DNA of 64,000 nt from Paenibacillus macerans. GTDB lineage: Bacteria > Bacillota > Bacilli > Paenibacillales > Paenibacillaceae. The notes beneath the pieces are model-generated. The model did no database searches. It was not told where the DNA came from and saw only the letters and a program-made list of their open reading frames with translations. Both the position numbers and the translations under genes were made by a program. This document shows, one piece after another, positions 43,895-52,467 of this stretch (its first letter is position 1; each line of letters starts with the position of its first letter). The stretch lies in NCBI RefSeq assembly GCF_023715465.1, contig NZ_JAMBOE010000001.1:124001-188000 (forward strand). The letters are read 5' to 3'.

Positions 43895-44737
43895 TTAACA
43901 GGCTGACACCGGGGTATAAATGCAAAGGTGCAGATCAGGATGATCCGTCGTAAACGATAGCGAATTGATATCGTAAGCAAAAACTTGATTTTCGTTAGAT
44001 CCGCGGTAAAAAGCCCGGATTACTTTTTTTACTTCCACACGATGCAACTGCCAAAGGGCCGCAAATTCAGCGCTTTCCCTGGATAGCTCGGCTACGAACT
44101 GCGCGAACCACGGGTCATGCGCGTATTTGTCATAGGAGGTGCGGAAAATGGCAACCGAATGCGCCGCCATTTCTTCCCAGTTGATCAGGCTCTTCCGCAT
44201 CTCCGGATCGGTGAACAGCAGGGTCATCATATTCCGCTGCCCCTGCGGCCGCGCCAAAAAATCCGCCAGGCGTTCATCGACCGCACGGTTCCAGACCAGC
44301 AGTTCGGCCCGATCATTGCTGATAAAGCAAGGGAAAGCCATCGCGCCTACGATCTCTCTCCACTGCGGTTTTACTTCCGTCGTAATCGTCGTCACCGCTT
44401 CGGGCTCGTTGGCATTCCACAGCTCAAGCAAATGCATATGCTCGTCCCGGCTCAGCCTAAGCGCCTTGCCGATGCTTTCGATTACATCCCGGGATACGGC
44501 AACTTCCCTTCCTTGCTCCAGCCACGTGTAATAGGTTGCGCTAACGCCCGCCAAAATCGCGACCTCTTCACGCCGCAAGCCCGGTGTCCGGCGCTGGCTG
44601 TGCGATCTTGGCAAGCCCGCCTGTTCCGGCTGCAGCCGGGCCCGGCGTGATTTCAAATAATCGCCCAACGTTTTGGCGCGGGTGCTATTCATGTCCGTTC
44701 TTACGAGATTACCGTTAATCCCGTTTTGGTCGAGCAT
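43895..44737 (-). CDS. MmyB-like helix-turn-helix regulator
   Basis: 280 residues from ATG 44737 with AGAGGTGG upstream; the frame to 44776 is less likely. The N-terminal helix-turn-helix reads LRREEVAILAGVSATYYTWL with EQGR, and LGDYLKSRRARL before it, typical of HTH_31. The C-terminal MmyB ligand domain includes NDRAELLVWNRA, and such domains may bind a fatty acid-like ligand. Probably controls the aldo/keto reductase or itself. Confidence 0.87.
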   Translation of the reverse strand: MLDQNGINGNLVRTDMNSTRAKTLGDYLKSRRARLQPEQAGLPRSHSQRRTPGLRREEVAILAGVSATYYTWLEQGREVAVSRDVIESIGKALRLSRDEHMHLLELWNANEPEAVTTITTEVKPQWREIVGAMAFPCFISNDRAELLVWNRAVDERLADFLARPQGQRNMMTLLFTDPEMRKSLINWEEMAAHSVAIFRTSYDKYAHDPWFAQFVAELSRESAEFAALWQLHRVEVKKVIRAFYRGSNENQVFAYDINSLSFTTDHPDLHLCIYTPVSAC

Positions 44738-44956
44738 GGGATCCACCTCTTTCTCTTGACTTGGTTTGTAAACCAAATTGTATCATGGCTTTATGCACCG
44801 ACAACAGCGTTAAAGAGAAGGAGGTCACGATGAAAGCGCTATTAAAAATCCCATTTTCAAAAAATTCTCCTATATCTTTCGGCGGCCCGCCTCCTGAATA
44901 ATGAAGAAAAGCGCTGCAGAACGCTAATTTTGTACGTGCAAAGGAGGATGAACATC

Positions 44957-47284
44957 ATGCCGCAATCCTTTAAAACCATCAGCGAAGCTTTGGCGCAGCC
45001 CAAAAGCCGTTATTTTGGCGTCGTCTACGAGAACGGGCAGTTTGCCGCAAATGACGAGTTGAGTTTTTTTGGGCGCAAGCTGCCCGACCCTGAACTGACT
45101 TTCGACATTTCCAATAACAAAACACTCGTGAACGTGAACATGAACGGTTCGATCAAATACGTTACCGTTTACAACGGACAATATGCCAGCGATAATATTC
45201 CGGGTGTATGGATGTGCAAAGACTTCCGCAAAACTGGACCATACGCTTTTGCGTTGAAGCTGGGTGAACAGCGGGTTGACCTGGGCCGGGACGATCTTTC
45301 TTACGCTACCTCGCTGCTCGATAATTTGTTCCCCGTTACCGAATATCGTCTTGGGGGCGTTAAGGCAACGCTGCTCGTCTACGCCCCCATTACCGCCGAT
45401 GGTACGGCGCGCCTGCGGGGAGCGGTTTACGGCCTGCATGTGGAAAACCGGTCCGGGCAGGATGTGGATGGCGAAGTGACACTGCCGCGCCCGGATACCG
45501 AAGAGGACCGGTTATTTACCGGGCCGGACCTCTGCATTCATCCTTTGGAAATGGATGCTTGGAACGCAGCTAGCGGAGCAGTTTCCTTTCATCTTGCTCC
45601 AGGGCAAAGCATCTGGGTACCGACGGTGATTTGCCCTCCCGGGGAAGAGACGCTCCGGCTTGTCGGCGAGAAAGGTACGCTCTATTGGCTCAACGAAACC
45701 TGGGCGTATTTCCGCAGCCTGCTCGGGCGGCTGGAGATGAGAGACGACCCGTTCGCGGCAGAATTTCATGAACGGGCGATGCTGCAATGCTTTGGCTCGA
45801 TCGCCATGGACCGCCAAGGCGCCATCGTCGGATCGAACTGGGGAACGTATCCGACGACGGAGTTCACCTGGAACAAAGATATGTACTATTCCTTCCTCCC
45901 CTTTCATACGGCCGAACCGAAGCTATTCAAGCAAGGCATGCTGTGGTTTCTGGAACATGGGGTACGGCCGCCCGGCAACCGCTATCCCGGCGGCGTTTCC
46001 CACTCGCTTAGCAACTCCCTGTCTTCCGCAGTCATGGCCGGCCTTTACTACCGAACTACTGGGGATAAGCAGTTTTTTCTGGACCATCCGGATATCGACT
46101 TAAGCATACGCAGGCTGTTGGAGGAGACGCTTCGGTCCCGCAAGCAAGACGGCCCATGGCTGTTTCCCTCGGTTTGGCTGTCGGACGCCTATTCGCTCGG
46201 CGATTATCATACAGGCTCAAACGTCGTGACCTGGGCCGCTTTCCACCATTATGCCCGCATCGTCCGCGAGGTGTTCGGGGATACGGAAACCGCCAAGCAA
46301 TACCAGACTATCGCCGCGCGGATCAAGGAGGATTTGCAGCGGATCAATACGGTGGAGGGCCCTTTTGGCCTTCAGTATACGGAAGGAACGAGTGCCGGTG
46401 ATGGCGATGCATTAAAAGAGAATGCGAGCAGATACGCTGGGGATTACGCGGATTTCGGCATGCAGTTCATCGGCCATTTGACGAAAGGCGGCTCCATCGA
46501 CTTGTTCCATCATGACGGAGAGGAATCGGATACGATTCTCATGCCGCTGTACGGATATGCCGCCTATGACGATCCGGCGTACCGGCATTATATGCAATTT
46601 TCACTAAGCACCCACAATCCGACCTATAATCCGGAGTCCAGAGGCATTCAGTGGGGCGATCACGCTGCCTGCACGTTTCCGGGTTACATGAGCGGGATGG
46701 GGATGATTACGGACTTTGCCTCCCTGTCCGGGGCGAACGGCTATTTTACGGAAATCCGCAAGCTGACCGATGCCGACGGCTCGCTCTGGTGGTGGCCTTA
46801 TCTTAACGGCGCCCGGTACGGGGATGTGGTCCGGCACCACAACTGCGGCAAATGCGGCTGGGCGTCGGGGGTATTTTCCGGTCTGTTCGTCTCGCAAATT
46901 CTGGGGATGGCCTATGATGCTCCCGCGCGCCGCTTGTCTTTTCTCCCTCTTCGCGCCGCCGGCTCCTTCGCCTGGGATGGCGTCAGGCTCGGCAGCGGCG
47001 TGTTTAACCTATCCTATCGCCAGGAGGGGAACGTTGCGGAAGCGATCGCGGCCAACTTCGGCGCACAGGCGGTGACCGTGCTAGTGGAGCTTCCCTGCGA
47101 ACAAGCCGCGTGCGCCCAGGCGTTCGTAAACGGCAAGCCGGCTAACGGAAGCGTAGAAAAAGGCTATCACAACGGCAGCGAGACCGTCATTTTTCAAGAC
47201 ACGCTGCAGCCCGGGGAAAACAAGTCGTTTATCATAACGGCCTACGTTCCTTACGATACATTGAATGACCAAAGTTTGGCTTAA
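44957..47284 (+). CDS. Six-hairpin glycosidase-like protein, family not assigned
   Basis: 775 residues from ATG 44957; AAAGGAGG ends nine bases before. An N-terminal beta-sandwich (about 1-250) precedes an alpha-toroid with GSNWGTYPTTEFTWNKDMYY near residue 290, where the W-x-K-D is at the place of the catalytic acid in several such hydrolases. NRYPGGVSHSLSNSLSSAVM and WPYLNGARYGDVVRHHNCGK follow. No signal peptide, so it is cytoplasmic. Its stop is 420 bases from the converging GH172 operon. Probably hydrolyses an imported oligosaccharide; exact family and linkage unknown. Confidence 0.65.
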   Translation: MPQSFKTISEALAQPKSRYFGVVYENGQFAANDELSFFGRKLPDPELTFDISNNKTLVNVNMNGSIKYVTVYNGQYASDNIPGVWMCKDFRKTGPYAFALKLGEQRVDLGRDDLSYATSLLDNLFPVTEYRLGGVKATLLVYAPITADGTARLRGAVYGLHVENRSGQDVDGEVTLPRPDTEEDRLFTGPDLCIHPLEMDAWNAASGAVSFHLAPGQSIWVPTVICPPGEETLRLVGEKGTLYWLNETWAYFRSLLGRLEMRDDPFAAEFHERAMLQCFGSIAMDRQGAIVGSNWGTYPTTEFTWNKDMYYSFLPFHTAEPKLFKQGMLWFLEHGVRPPGNRYPGGVSHSLSNSLSSAVMAGLYYRTTGDKQFFLDHPDIDLSIRRLLEETLRSRKQDGPWLFPSVWLSDAYSLGDYHTGSNVVTWAAFHHYARIVREVFGDTETAKQYQTIAARIKEDLQRINTVEGPFGLQYTEGTSAGDGDALKENASRYAGDYADFGMQFIGHLTKGGSIDLFHHDGEESDTILMPLYGYAAYDDPAYRHYMQFSLSTHNPTYNPESRGIQWGDHAACTFPGYMSGMGMITDFASLSGANGYFTEIRKLTDADGSLWWWPYLNGARYGDVVRHHNCGKCGWASGVFSGLFVSQILGMAYDAPARRLSFLPLRAAGSFAWDGVRLGSGVFNLSYRQEGNVAEAIAANFGAQAVTVLVELPCEQAACAQAFVNGKPANGSVEKGYHNGSETVIFQDTLQPGENKSFIITAYVPYDTLNDQSLA

Positions 47285-47342
47285 AACAGAAAACGGCACC
47301 GGACGGCCATTTAGGCGAAACCAATCCATCGTGTCATCATTC

Positions 47343-47525
47343 TAACGGTTGTCAGCGCCGCTATTTAGGCAAAAACAAGGGGATTCGAAATGTAACGGTT
47401 GTACTGGAGCTTATTTTGCCTTTGTACGGGGGTTACCCCCTTTTTTCTGCGGAATAAGCACGCTCACAACCGTTAGAAATGAAATCCCCACCATTTCGGC
47501 CAAATAAGCACGACTACAACCGTTA
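47343..47525. repeat. Cluster of TAACGGTTGT repeats, block 2
   Basis: Two direct units (47343, 47393) and two inverted units (ending 47475 and 47525) of the same sequence as block 1, arranged head to head so that the transcript could fold back. Between them GGGGGTAAC/GTTACCCCC-like pairing is possible. No gene in the gap 47285-47705. Confidence 0.7.
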
Positions 47526-47654
47526 GCGCGGATACGGCCGGACCAAAGAAAGCTGATCATCGGGCCCCCCGCTCGACAAGCACCATTTTCTAAGTTGAGC
47601 TCAAAGTTTGCTCTCACTCCGACACACCAGCGGCGTCGGCACATACCGAAAAAA

Positions 47655-47689
47655 CAGCGGCAAGTCGGGAATTTCCCGGCTTGCCGCTG
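47655..47689 (-). terminator. Terminator of the first GH172 operon
   Basis: CAGCGGCAAG-x-CGGGA pairs with TCCCG-x-CTTGCCGCTG over about 15 bases around a 3-base loop; on the minus strand TTTTTT follows. It lies 17 bases beyond the stop at 47706. Confidence 0.85.
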
Positions 47690-47705
47690 CTTTTAACTGT
47701 TTAAC

Positions 47706-48863
47706 TTAGAACGTGCGGTAGAACAACCTGGCGCTTTCCTTCTCCGGAATCGGCAGGCGCTGCGAGACGGGCAGCATCTGCGGAAACGCCTTGTGCGGCT
47801 CGCGCTGATACCAGTAAGCGACCGACGCATAGTCGTTCGATTGGGAATTTCCGTGCCCGTGCTCGATGCTGAAGCGCAGCGACTTGCGGAAGATGACGGG
47901 ATCGACGATATGAAAGCGGTATTGCGTCATTTTGCCGGAATAATCGTTAAACGAAATCGTGTTGCTCTCTTTCCACGCATCGCCGTTTTCCCGGATTGGC
48001 GCGTACAGCGACAGGCCGTGATATGGAGCATAATACTTTCCGGCGGGATACCCCCAAGCGGCGCAGAAGTAATCTTCCGTTCCCGTCCCGTGCAGGCGGG
48101 GCGGCCACGGTTCGCCGTCGATGAAGAACATGTCGTCCCCCTCCCCCGGCCAACTAAAGCCCGGCATCGGATTGAGGTGGTCGATGCTTAAGTTGCAGCC
48201 CACGTAATGGCCTTCGCCCACCGCATCCAGCAGCACGTAATTGTCATCCCCGGTCAGATTTTTCAGCTCATATACTTTCTGGTCGGCATAATTGGCCTTG
48301 TCCTGCTGATCGTGTTCCACTTTCAGCGCGGCCAAGTCCACCAATCCCTGCGTCGGATTCTCCCTGCGCCACGAAGCGTGAAAATAAAAGCTGTCGTCCG
48401 GCACCTCTTTTTCCACATAGTCCACGTAAAAGTACAAGACCATTTCGTCCTCGCACTCATTGACAATTTCGATCCGGGCTCCCTTGCGGAACGGCATTTC
48501 AAAAAAGCAGTTCATCGCCGCTTTATCTTCGATCACACCCTGGGTCGTGATCATATTGAGCGGCGCGGACACATAGTGGCTGGCCACGCCGTGCCCAACC
48601 CCGAAAAAGTCACCGACCGGTGAGTCCACGCTGGGTTCCTGTTCGTCATCCCAAAACATACGGATCAATACTTTGCGGAACGCGTATTTGTTTTTCGCCG
48701 CGATGGTCGTCCAAATATGCTGAATCACGCCCGAACCGGCGATTTCCGCAATCGCCGCCGTTTGCCCGGCCCCAATCACAATGAAGTCCCTGTTGCCTCC
48801 CGTTTGATCCCAGCTCGATAATCTCCGGGATGTCCCTTCCTTACGCAAATATAACTGGTTCAT
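47706..48863 (-). CDS. DUF2961 / GH172 family glycoside hydrolase (copy 1)
   Basis: 385 residues from ATG 48863 (GGGAGG upstream). Features of the family: RLSSWDQTGGNRDFIVIGAG, SGVIQHIWTTIAAKNKY, PVGDFFGVGHG and PPRLHGTGTEDYFCAAWG. The glutamate of GTGTEDYF is a candidate catalytic carboxylate. No signal peptide. Characterised GH172 enzymes act on alpha-D-fructofuranosides (difructose dianhydride I) or alpha-D-arabinofuranosides. Last gene of the regulator-kinase-binding protein-permease-permease run, so it acts on the imported sugar. Confidence 0.9.
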   Translation of the reverse strand: MNQLYLRKEGTSRRLSSWDQTGGNRDFIVIGAGQTAAIAEIAGSGVIQHIWTTIAAKNKYAFRKVLIRMFWDDEQEPSVDSPVGDFFGVGHGVASHYVSAPLNMITTQGVIEDKAAMNCFFEMPFRKGARIEIVNECEDEMVLYFYVDYVEKEVPDDSFYFHASWRRENPTQGLVDLAALKVEHDQQDKANYADQKVYELKNLTGDDNYVLLDAVGEGHYVGCNLSIDHLNPMPGFSWPGEGDDMFFIDGEPWPPRLHGTGTEDYFCAAWGYPAGKYYAPYHGLSLYAPIRENGDAWKESNTISFNDYSGKMTQYRFHIVDPVIFRKSLRFSIEHGHGNSQSNDYASVAYWYQREPHKAFPQMLPVSQRLPIPEKESARLFYRTF

Positions 48864-48893
48864 TTCGCTTCCTCCCACTCATTTAAAATCAAA

Positions 48894-49727
48894 TCAAGCC
48901 TTAATCCCCGTTAACGTAATCCCTTCGATGAAATATCGCTGCCCGATGAAAAATACGATAATCGCCGGCAGCAGCACCACGGTGGCCGCCGCCATCATCA
49001 GATGCCACTCCGCCGAATACATGCCTTTGAACTGCTGCAGACCGAGAGCCAGCGTATATTTGGTTTCGTCGTTCAAATAAACGAGCGGACCGAGAAAATC
49101 GTTCCACGCCGCCAAAAACGAAAACAAACCGACGACAATCAGCGCGGGTTTGGTGAGCGGCAGGATGATCGACCAGAAAATCCGCAAATGGCCGGCACCG
49201 TCCACGTAAGCCGCTTCATCGAGATCCCGGGGGATGCTGAGGTAGAACTGGCGCAGCAGAAAAATGTTGAACGCGCCGCCGCCAAACCACGCCGGAGCGA
49301 TCAGCGGGATAAAGGAATTGGTTAATCCCACTTTGCTCCAGCCGATAAACGTCGGGATCAGGGTAACCGCGTACGGCAGCATCATGCTGGACAGCAGCAG
49401 GCTGAACACCAGATTCCTGCCTTTCCAGTTCATCCGCGCGAAGCTGTAGGCGCTGATCGAACTGGTTACGATGACGCCCAGCACCGAAAAGACGACGATG
49501 ATCGCGGTGTTCACGAAATACCGGCCAAAAGGCAGGATGGTCAGCGCCTCACTGTAATTGGAAAATTGCACGGGGTTTGGAATCCACACCGGCGGCAGCT
49601 CGAAAATTTGCCCCATATTCATCAGCGAACTGCGGACGAGCCACACCAGCGGCAGCAGGCTAAAGGTTCCCCCGGCCGCCAGCACCAGGTAGATCAGTCC
49701 TTTTTCAAACCAAGCCTTGGCTCTCAT
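48894..49727 (-). CDS. Carbohydrate ABC importer permease, MalG-like
   Basis: 277 residues from ATG 49727, whose ATGA overlaps the stop of the preceding permease. About six membrane helices; EAA loop RDLDEAAYVDGAGHLRIFW with SIILPLTKPA. Partner of the MalF-like permease and the binding protein at 50704. Confidence 0.93.
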   Translation of the reverse strand: MRAKAWFEKGLIYLVLAAGGTFSLLPLVWLVRSSLMNMGQIFELPPVWIPNPVQFSNYSEALTILPFGRYFVNTAIIVVFSVLGVIVTSSISAYSFARMNWKGRNLVFSLLLSSMMLPYAVTLIPTFIGWSKVGLTNSFIPLIAPAWFGGGAFNIFLLRQFYLSIPRDLDEAAYVDGAGHLRIFWSIILPLTKPALIVVGLFSFLAAWNDFLGPLVYLNDETKYTLALGLQQFKGMYSAEWHLMMAAATVVLLPAIIVFFIGQRYFIEGITLTGIKA

Positions 49728-50614
49728 CGCGCCCCATCCCCCTCGTAATAAACCCATTTGTTCGAAGACCTGAACACGACGTAGGTCAAAATCATAATGA
49801 TGGCGAACAGCACCCAGGCGATCGCGCTGGCGCTGCCCATCCGCGAGAACTGAAACGCTTCCCTATACAAATAAAACACGTAAAACAAGCTGGCGTTATT
49901 AGGGCCGCCGTTCGTCATGACATAAGCCTGCGAGAACACCTGAAAGCCGTTGATGATGCCCATGATCAGGTTGAAAAAAATCGTCGGCGTCATCAGCGGG
50001 ATCGTAATATGCCGCAGCTTATCGAGCCGTGTTCCGCCGTCCATCTCGATCGCTTCGTACAGCGATCTGGGAATGTCCTGCAGGCCCGCCAGAAAAATAA
50101 TCATCGTCCCGCCCGTCGTCCACAGGTTCATTAAAGCCAGCGAAGGCACGACCGTTTTCTCGCCGAAAATCCATTGGCTTCCCGGCAGGCCCAGCGAGCG
50201 AAGCAGCTCGTTGGCGAGGCCGAGATCGGGATTAAGCAGCCACAGCCAAATAAACGAGATCGCGATGATCGGCACGATCGACGGCAAATAAAAGATCGTG
50301 CGGAAGACCGCCTTCCCCTTCACGTTCTGATTCAGGAGTATCGCCAGCAAAAAGGAGTAGATGATGCCGGTCGGTACGCTAAGGATCACGAAATAAAAAG
50401 TAACGGCCAGCGACTTGTAAAAATATTGATCCTCGCCGCTGAACATTCGTCTATAATTGTCGAGACCCGTAAAGGTCGGCGAATTCGATCCGGTGTAGTC
50501 GGTAAAGCTCATATACAGGCTGTAAAGCATCGGGCCCAGCGTGAAGATCAGCAGGCCCAGAATCGCCGGCATGGCAAACAGCCAGCCGTAAAGGTCTCTT
50601 CGGTTTGCGCGCAC
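49724..50614 (-). CDS. Carbohydrate ABC importer permease, MalF/UgpA-like
   Basis: 296 residues from GTG 50614 with GGAGGGGG eight bases upstream; the frame continues to 50665 without a site. First helix WLFAMPAILGLLIFTLGPML; EAA loop RSLYEAIEMDGGTRLDKLRH with ITIPLMTP, where EAI replaces EAA. Four-base overlap with the next permease shows coupled translation. Confidence 0.93.
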   Translation of the reverse strand: MRANRRDLYGWLFAMPAILGLLIFTLGPMLYSLYMSFTDYTGSNSPTFTGLDNYRRMFSGEDQYFYKSLAVTFYFVILSVPTGIIYSFLLAILLNQNVKGKAVFRTIFYLPSIVPIIAISFIWLWLLNPDLGLANELLRSLGLPGSQWIFGEKTVVPSLALMNLWTTGGTMIIFLAGLQDIPRSLYEAIEMDGGTRLDKLRHITIPLMTPTIFFNLIMGIINGFQVFSQAYVMTNGGPNNASLFYVFYLYREAFQFSRMGSASAIAWVLFAIIMILTYVVFRSSNKWVYYEGDGAR

Positions 50615-50703
50615 AAGCAAGTCCCCCTCCGTCGAAACGCTTCCGAAGGCCGCCGCCGCTAGCAACGTGCTTTACGTCGACGGCGCTTCGGGGCAGCGCT
50701 TCG

Positions 50704-52116
50704 TTATTTCAAGTAGGTGCCCTGTACCAGCGGCTTCACTTTCGTCTCTACTTCTTTCATCGCCGCTTCGGCCGTTTTCTCGCCAAGCCACACTTGATCT
50801 AGCGCGGCGGATACCGCGGCGTCGATTTCGACGAAGTTTTTGACGTTGTTTTCCGGCGACGGCTCGGCATGTTCATAGGTGGAGCGCATCACGGCATCCT
50901 GGAAGCCGGCCGGTCTTCCGGGCAGCTTCTCGTTGGCCCACTCGTCGATCAGCTGCGGATCCTCGTACCATTTTTTAAGCTGCGGCATCCATAAACCTTG
51001 ATGCAAATCGAGCACGTTTTGCGGATCGGTGAGGAATTTGGAGAACTCCCACGCTTCCTTAGGGTGCTGCGAGCTTTTGAAGATGATGAGGGAACCGCCA
51101 AGGAAAAACGTTTTGTAGTCCTTGATGACCGGAAGAACGCCAACGCCCCAGTTAATGTTGGTTTTGCTCAAATCAAGGTGGTTCCAGCTGCCGTCGATGA
51201 CCATCGCCACTTTTTTGGACTGCAGCGCGGTCGCCGGAGCGGGAATGCTGCTGGCCTGGACCGGCGATGGCGAGACGTGGTGCACGTTAATCAGATCGGC
51301 TATTCTCTGCAGCGCTTCGGTCGCCTCCGGTTTGGACAACCCGAATTCCTTGCCGTCCGCCGTCAGATAATCCCCACCGTTGGAGAGAACCATCGGCATA
51401 TAAGACGACCAACCGAGGCTGAGTTTAACGCCGTATTGCTTGATGTTCTTCGGATCGAAGCCCGGATCGTCCGGATGTTTGCCGTTCCGGTCGAGCGTCA
51501 GCTTCTTGGCCGCGTCCACGAACTCGTCCCAGGTCCACGCTTCCTCCGCCTTGGTAGGCGGCAGTTCCACTCCCGCTTCCTTGAACATATCCGCGTTATA
51601 CATCAGGGAAGGGACGACGGACGCCTGATACGGCCCGGCGCTTTTATCCTTGTCCCAGTTCCACCAGGCATACTCCAGGTAATCCTCTTTTTTGATGCTC
51701 GGATCATCTTTCATTAAATCAAAGAAGTTGTAAATCAGACCCTCCTCGCCCATTTTCAGCTTCCAGGCGGCCGAATAGCTGATATCCGGCGCTTCGTTGC
51801 CGGCGACCATGGCGTTAAGCTTCTGCAGAAAATCCGTGCCCGGAATGTGGATCGGGTTGATGGTGATGTTCGGATGTTTCTGCTCAAAGGCTTTGATCGC
51901 CGATTCCACCGCTTTCTTTTCCTCCGGACTGCCCCAGAACGTGAACTTCAGCGTTACTTTTTCCCCGCCATTGGTCGCGGCCCCGGCGTTTTCCCCGCCT
52001 TGTTGTCCCTTATTCGCTTGCGAACCGCTCCCCCCAGTTCCGCAAGCGGTTACAAATAACGCCAGAATGGTTAGGAAAACAAACATCACTTTTAATTTGC
52101 CGGATTTTGCTTTCAT
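50704..52116 (-). CDS. Extracellular sugar-binding lipoprotein (family 1)
   Basis: 470 residues. Lipobox ALFVTACG, then a Gly/Ser/Asn-rich linker to the fold start KVTLKFTFWGSPEEKKAVES. PDISYSAAWKLKMGEEGLIY and AWTWDEFVDAAKKLTLDRNG are typical. It delivers the sugar to the two permeases downstream; the same transcript carries the GH172 gene. The MITE-like element at 52254 lies upstream, between it and the kinase gene. A partial cre-like sequence TGTAAGCGCT sits at 52140. Confidence 0.93.
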   Translation of the reverse strand: MKAKSGKLKVMFVFLTILALFVTACGTGGSGSQANKGQQGGENAGAATNGGEKVTLKFTFWGSPEEKKAVESAIKAFEQKHPNITINPIHIPGTDFLQKLNAMVAGNEAPDISYSAAWKLKMGEEGLIYNFFDLMKDDPSIKKEDYLEYAWWNWDKDKSAGPYQASVVPSLMYNADMFKEAGVELPPTKAEEAWTWDEFVDAAKKLTLDRNGKHPDDPGFDPKNIKQYGVKLSLGWSSYMPMVLSNGGDYLTADGKEFGLSKPEATEALQRIADLINVHHVSPSPVQASSIPAPATALQSKKVAMVIDGSWNHLDLSKTNINWGVGVLPVIKDYKTFFLGGSLIIFKSSQHPKEAWEFSKFLTDPQNVLDLHQGLWMPQLKKWYEDPQLIDEWANEKLPGRPAGFQDAVMRSTYEHAEPSPENNVKNFVEIDAAVSAALDQVWLGEKTAEAAMKEVETKVKPLVQGTYLK

Positions 52117-52253
52117 GTGCTGATCCCCCCGCTTAGAAATGTAAGCGCTGCAGTCGCTTGTTTTTATTGTAGAATCGCCGCTCCCGAAAACCTATTGAAC
52201 GTTTTTTCGTTTCCTGGACGATTTTTCGATCAATTCGTTTTCTTTAAGTGCAA

Positions 52254-52460
52254 GTTCAAAAAGTCGGGTTTCCAGGTCCGAGAAGGTTGGATGAAGCTAG
52301 GGACTGAGGAGCGCAGCGTACGTTTTGGGTACGTGAGCACCTGAAATGTTTCCGGAGGAAACATGCTTCGAAAGCATATGCTTGGCCCGACTGAATTCAA
52401 GATTCGACGTCGATTCCGCTCCCTGAAACTACTTCGTCATGGGAAGACGACTTTTTGAAC
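52254..52460. repeat. MITE-like dispersed repeat, copy 2
   Basis: 207 bp with perfect 13-bp terminal inverted repeats GTTCAAAAAGTCG/CGACTTTTTGAAC. It matches copy 1 (14646-14812) in opposite orientation and carries an extra 40-base insertion holding GTTTCCGGAGGAAAC and GCTTCGAAAGC-type palindromes. It starts 7 bases after the kinase stop and lies upstream of the binding-protein gene, as in copy 1. Confidence 0.8.
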
Positions 52461-52467
52461 ATCCTCT

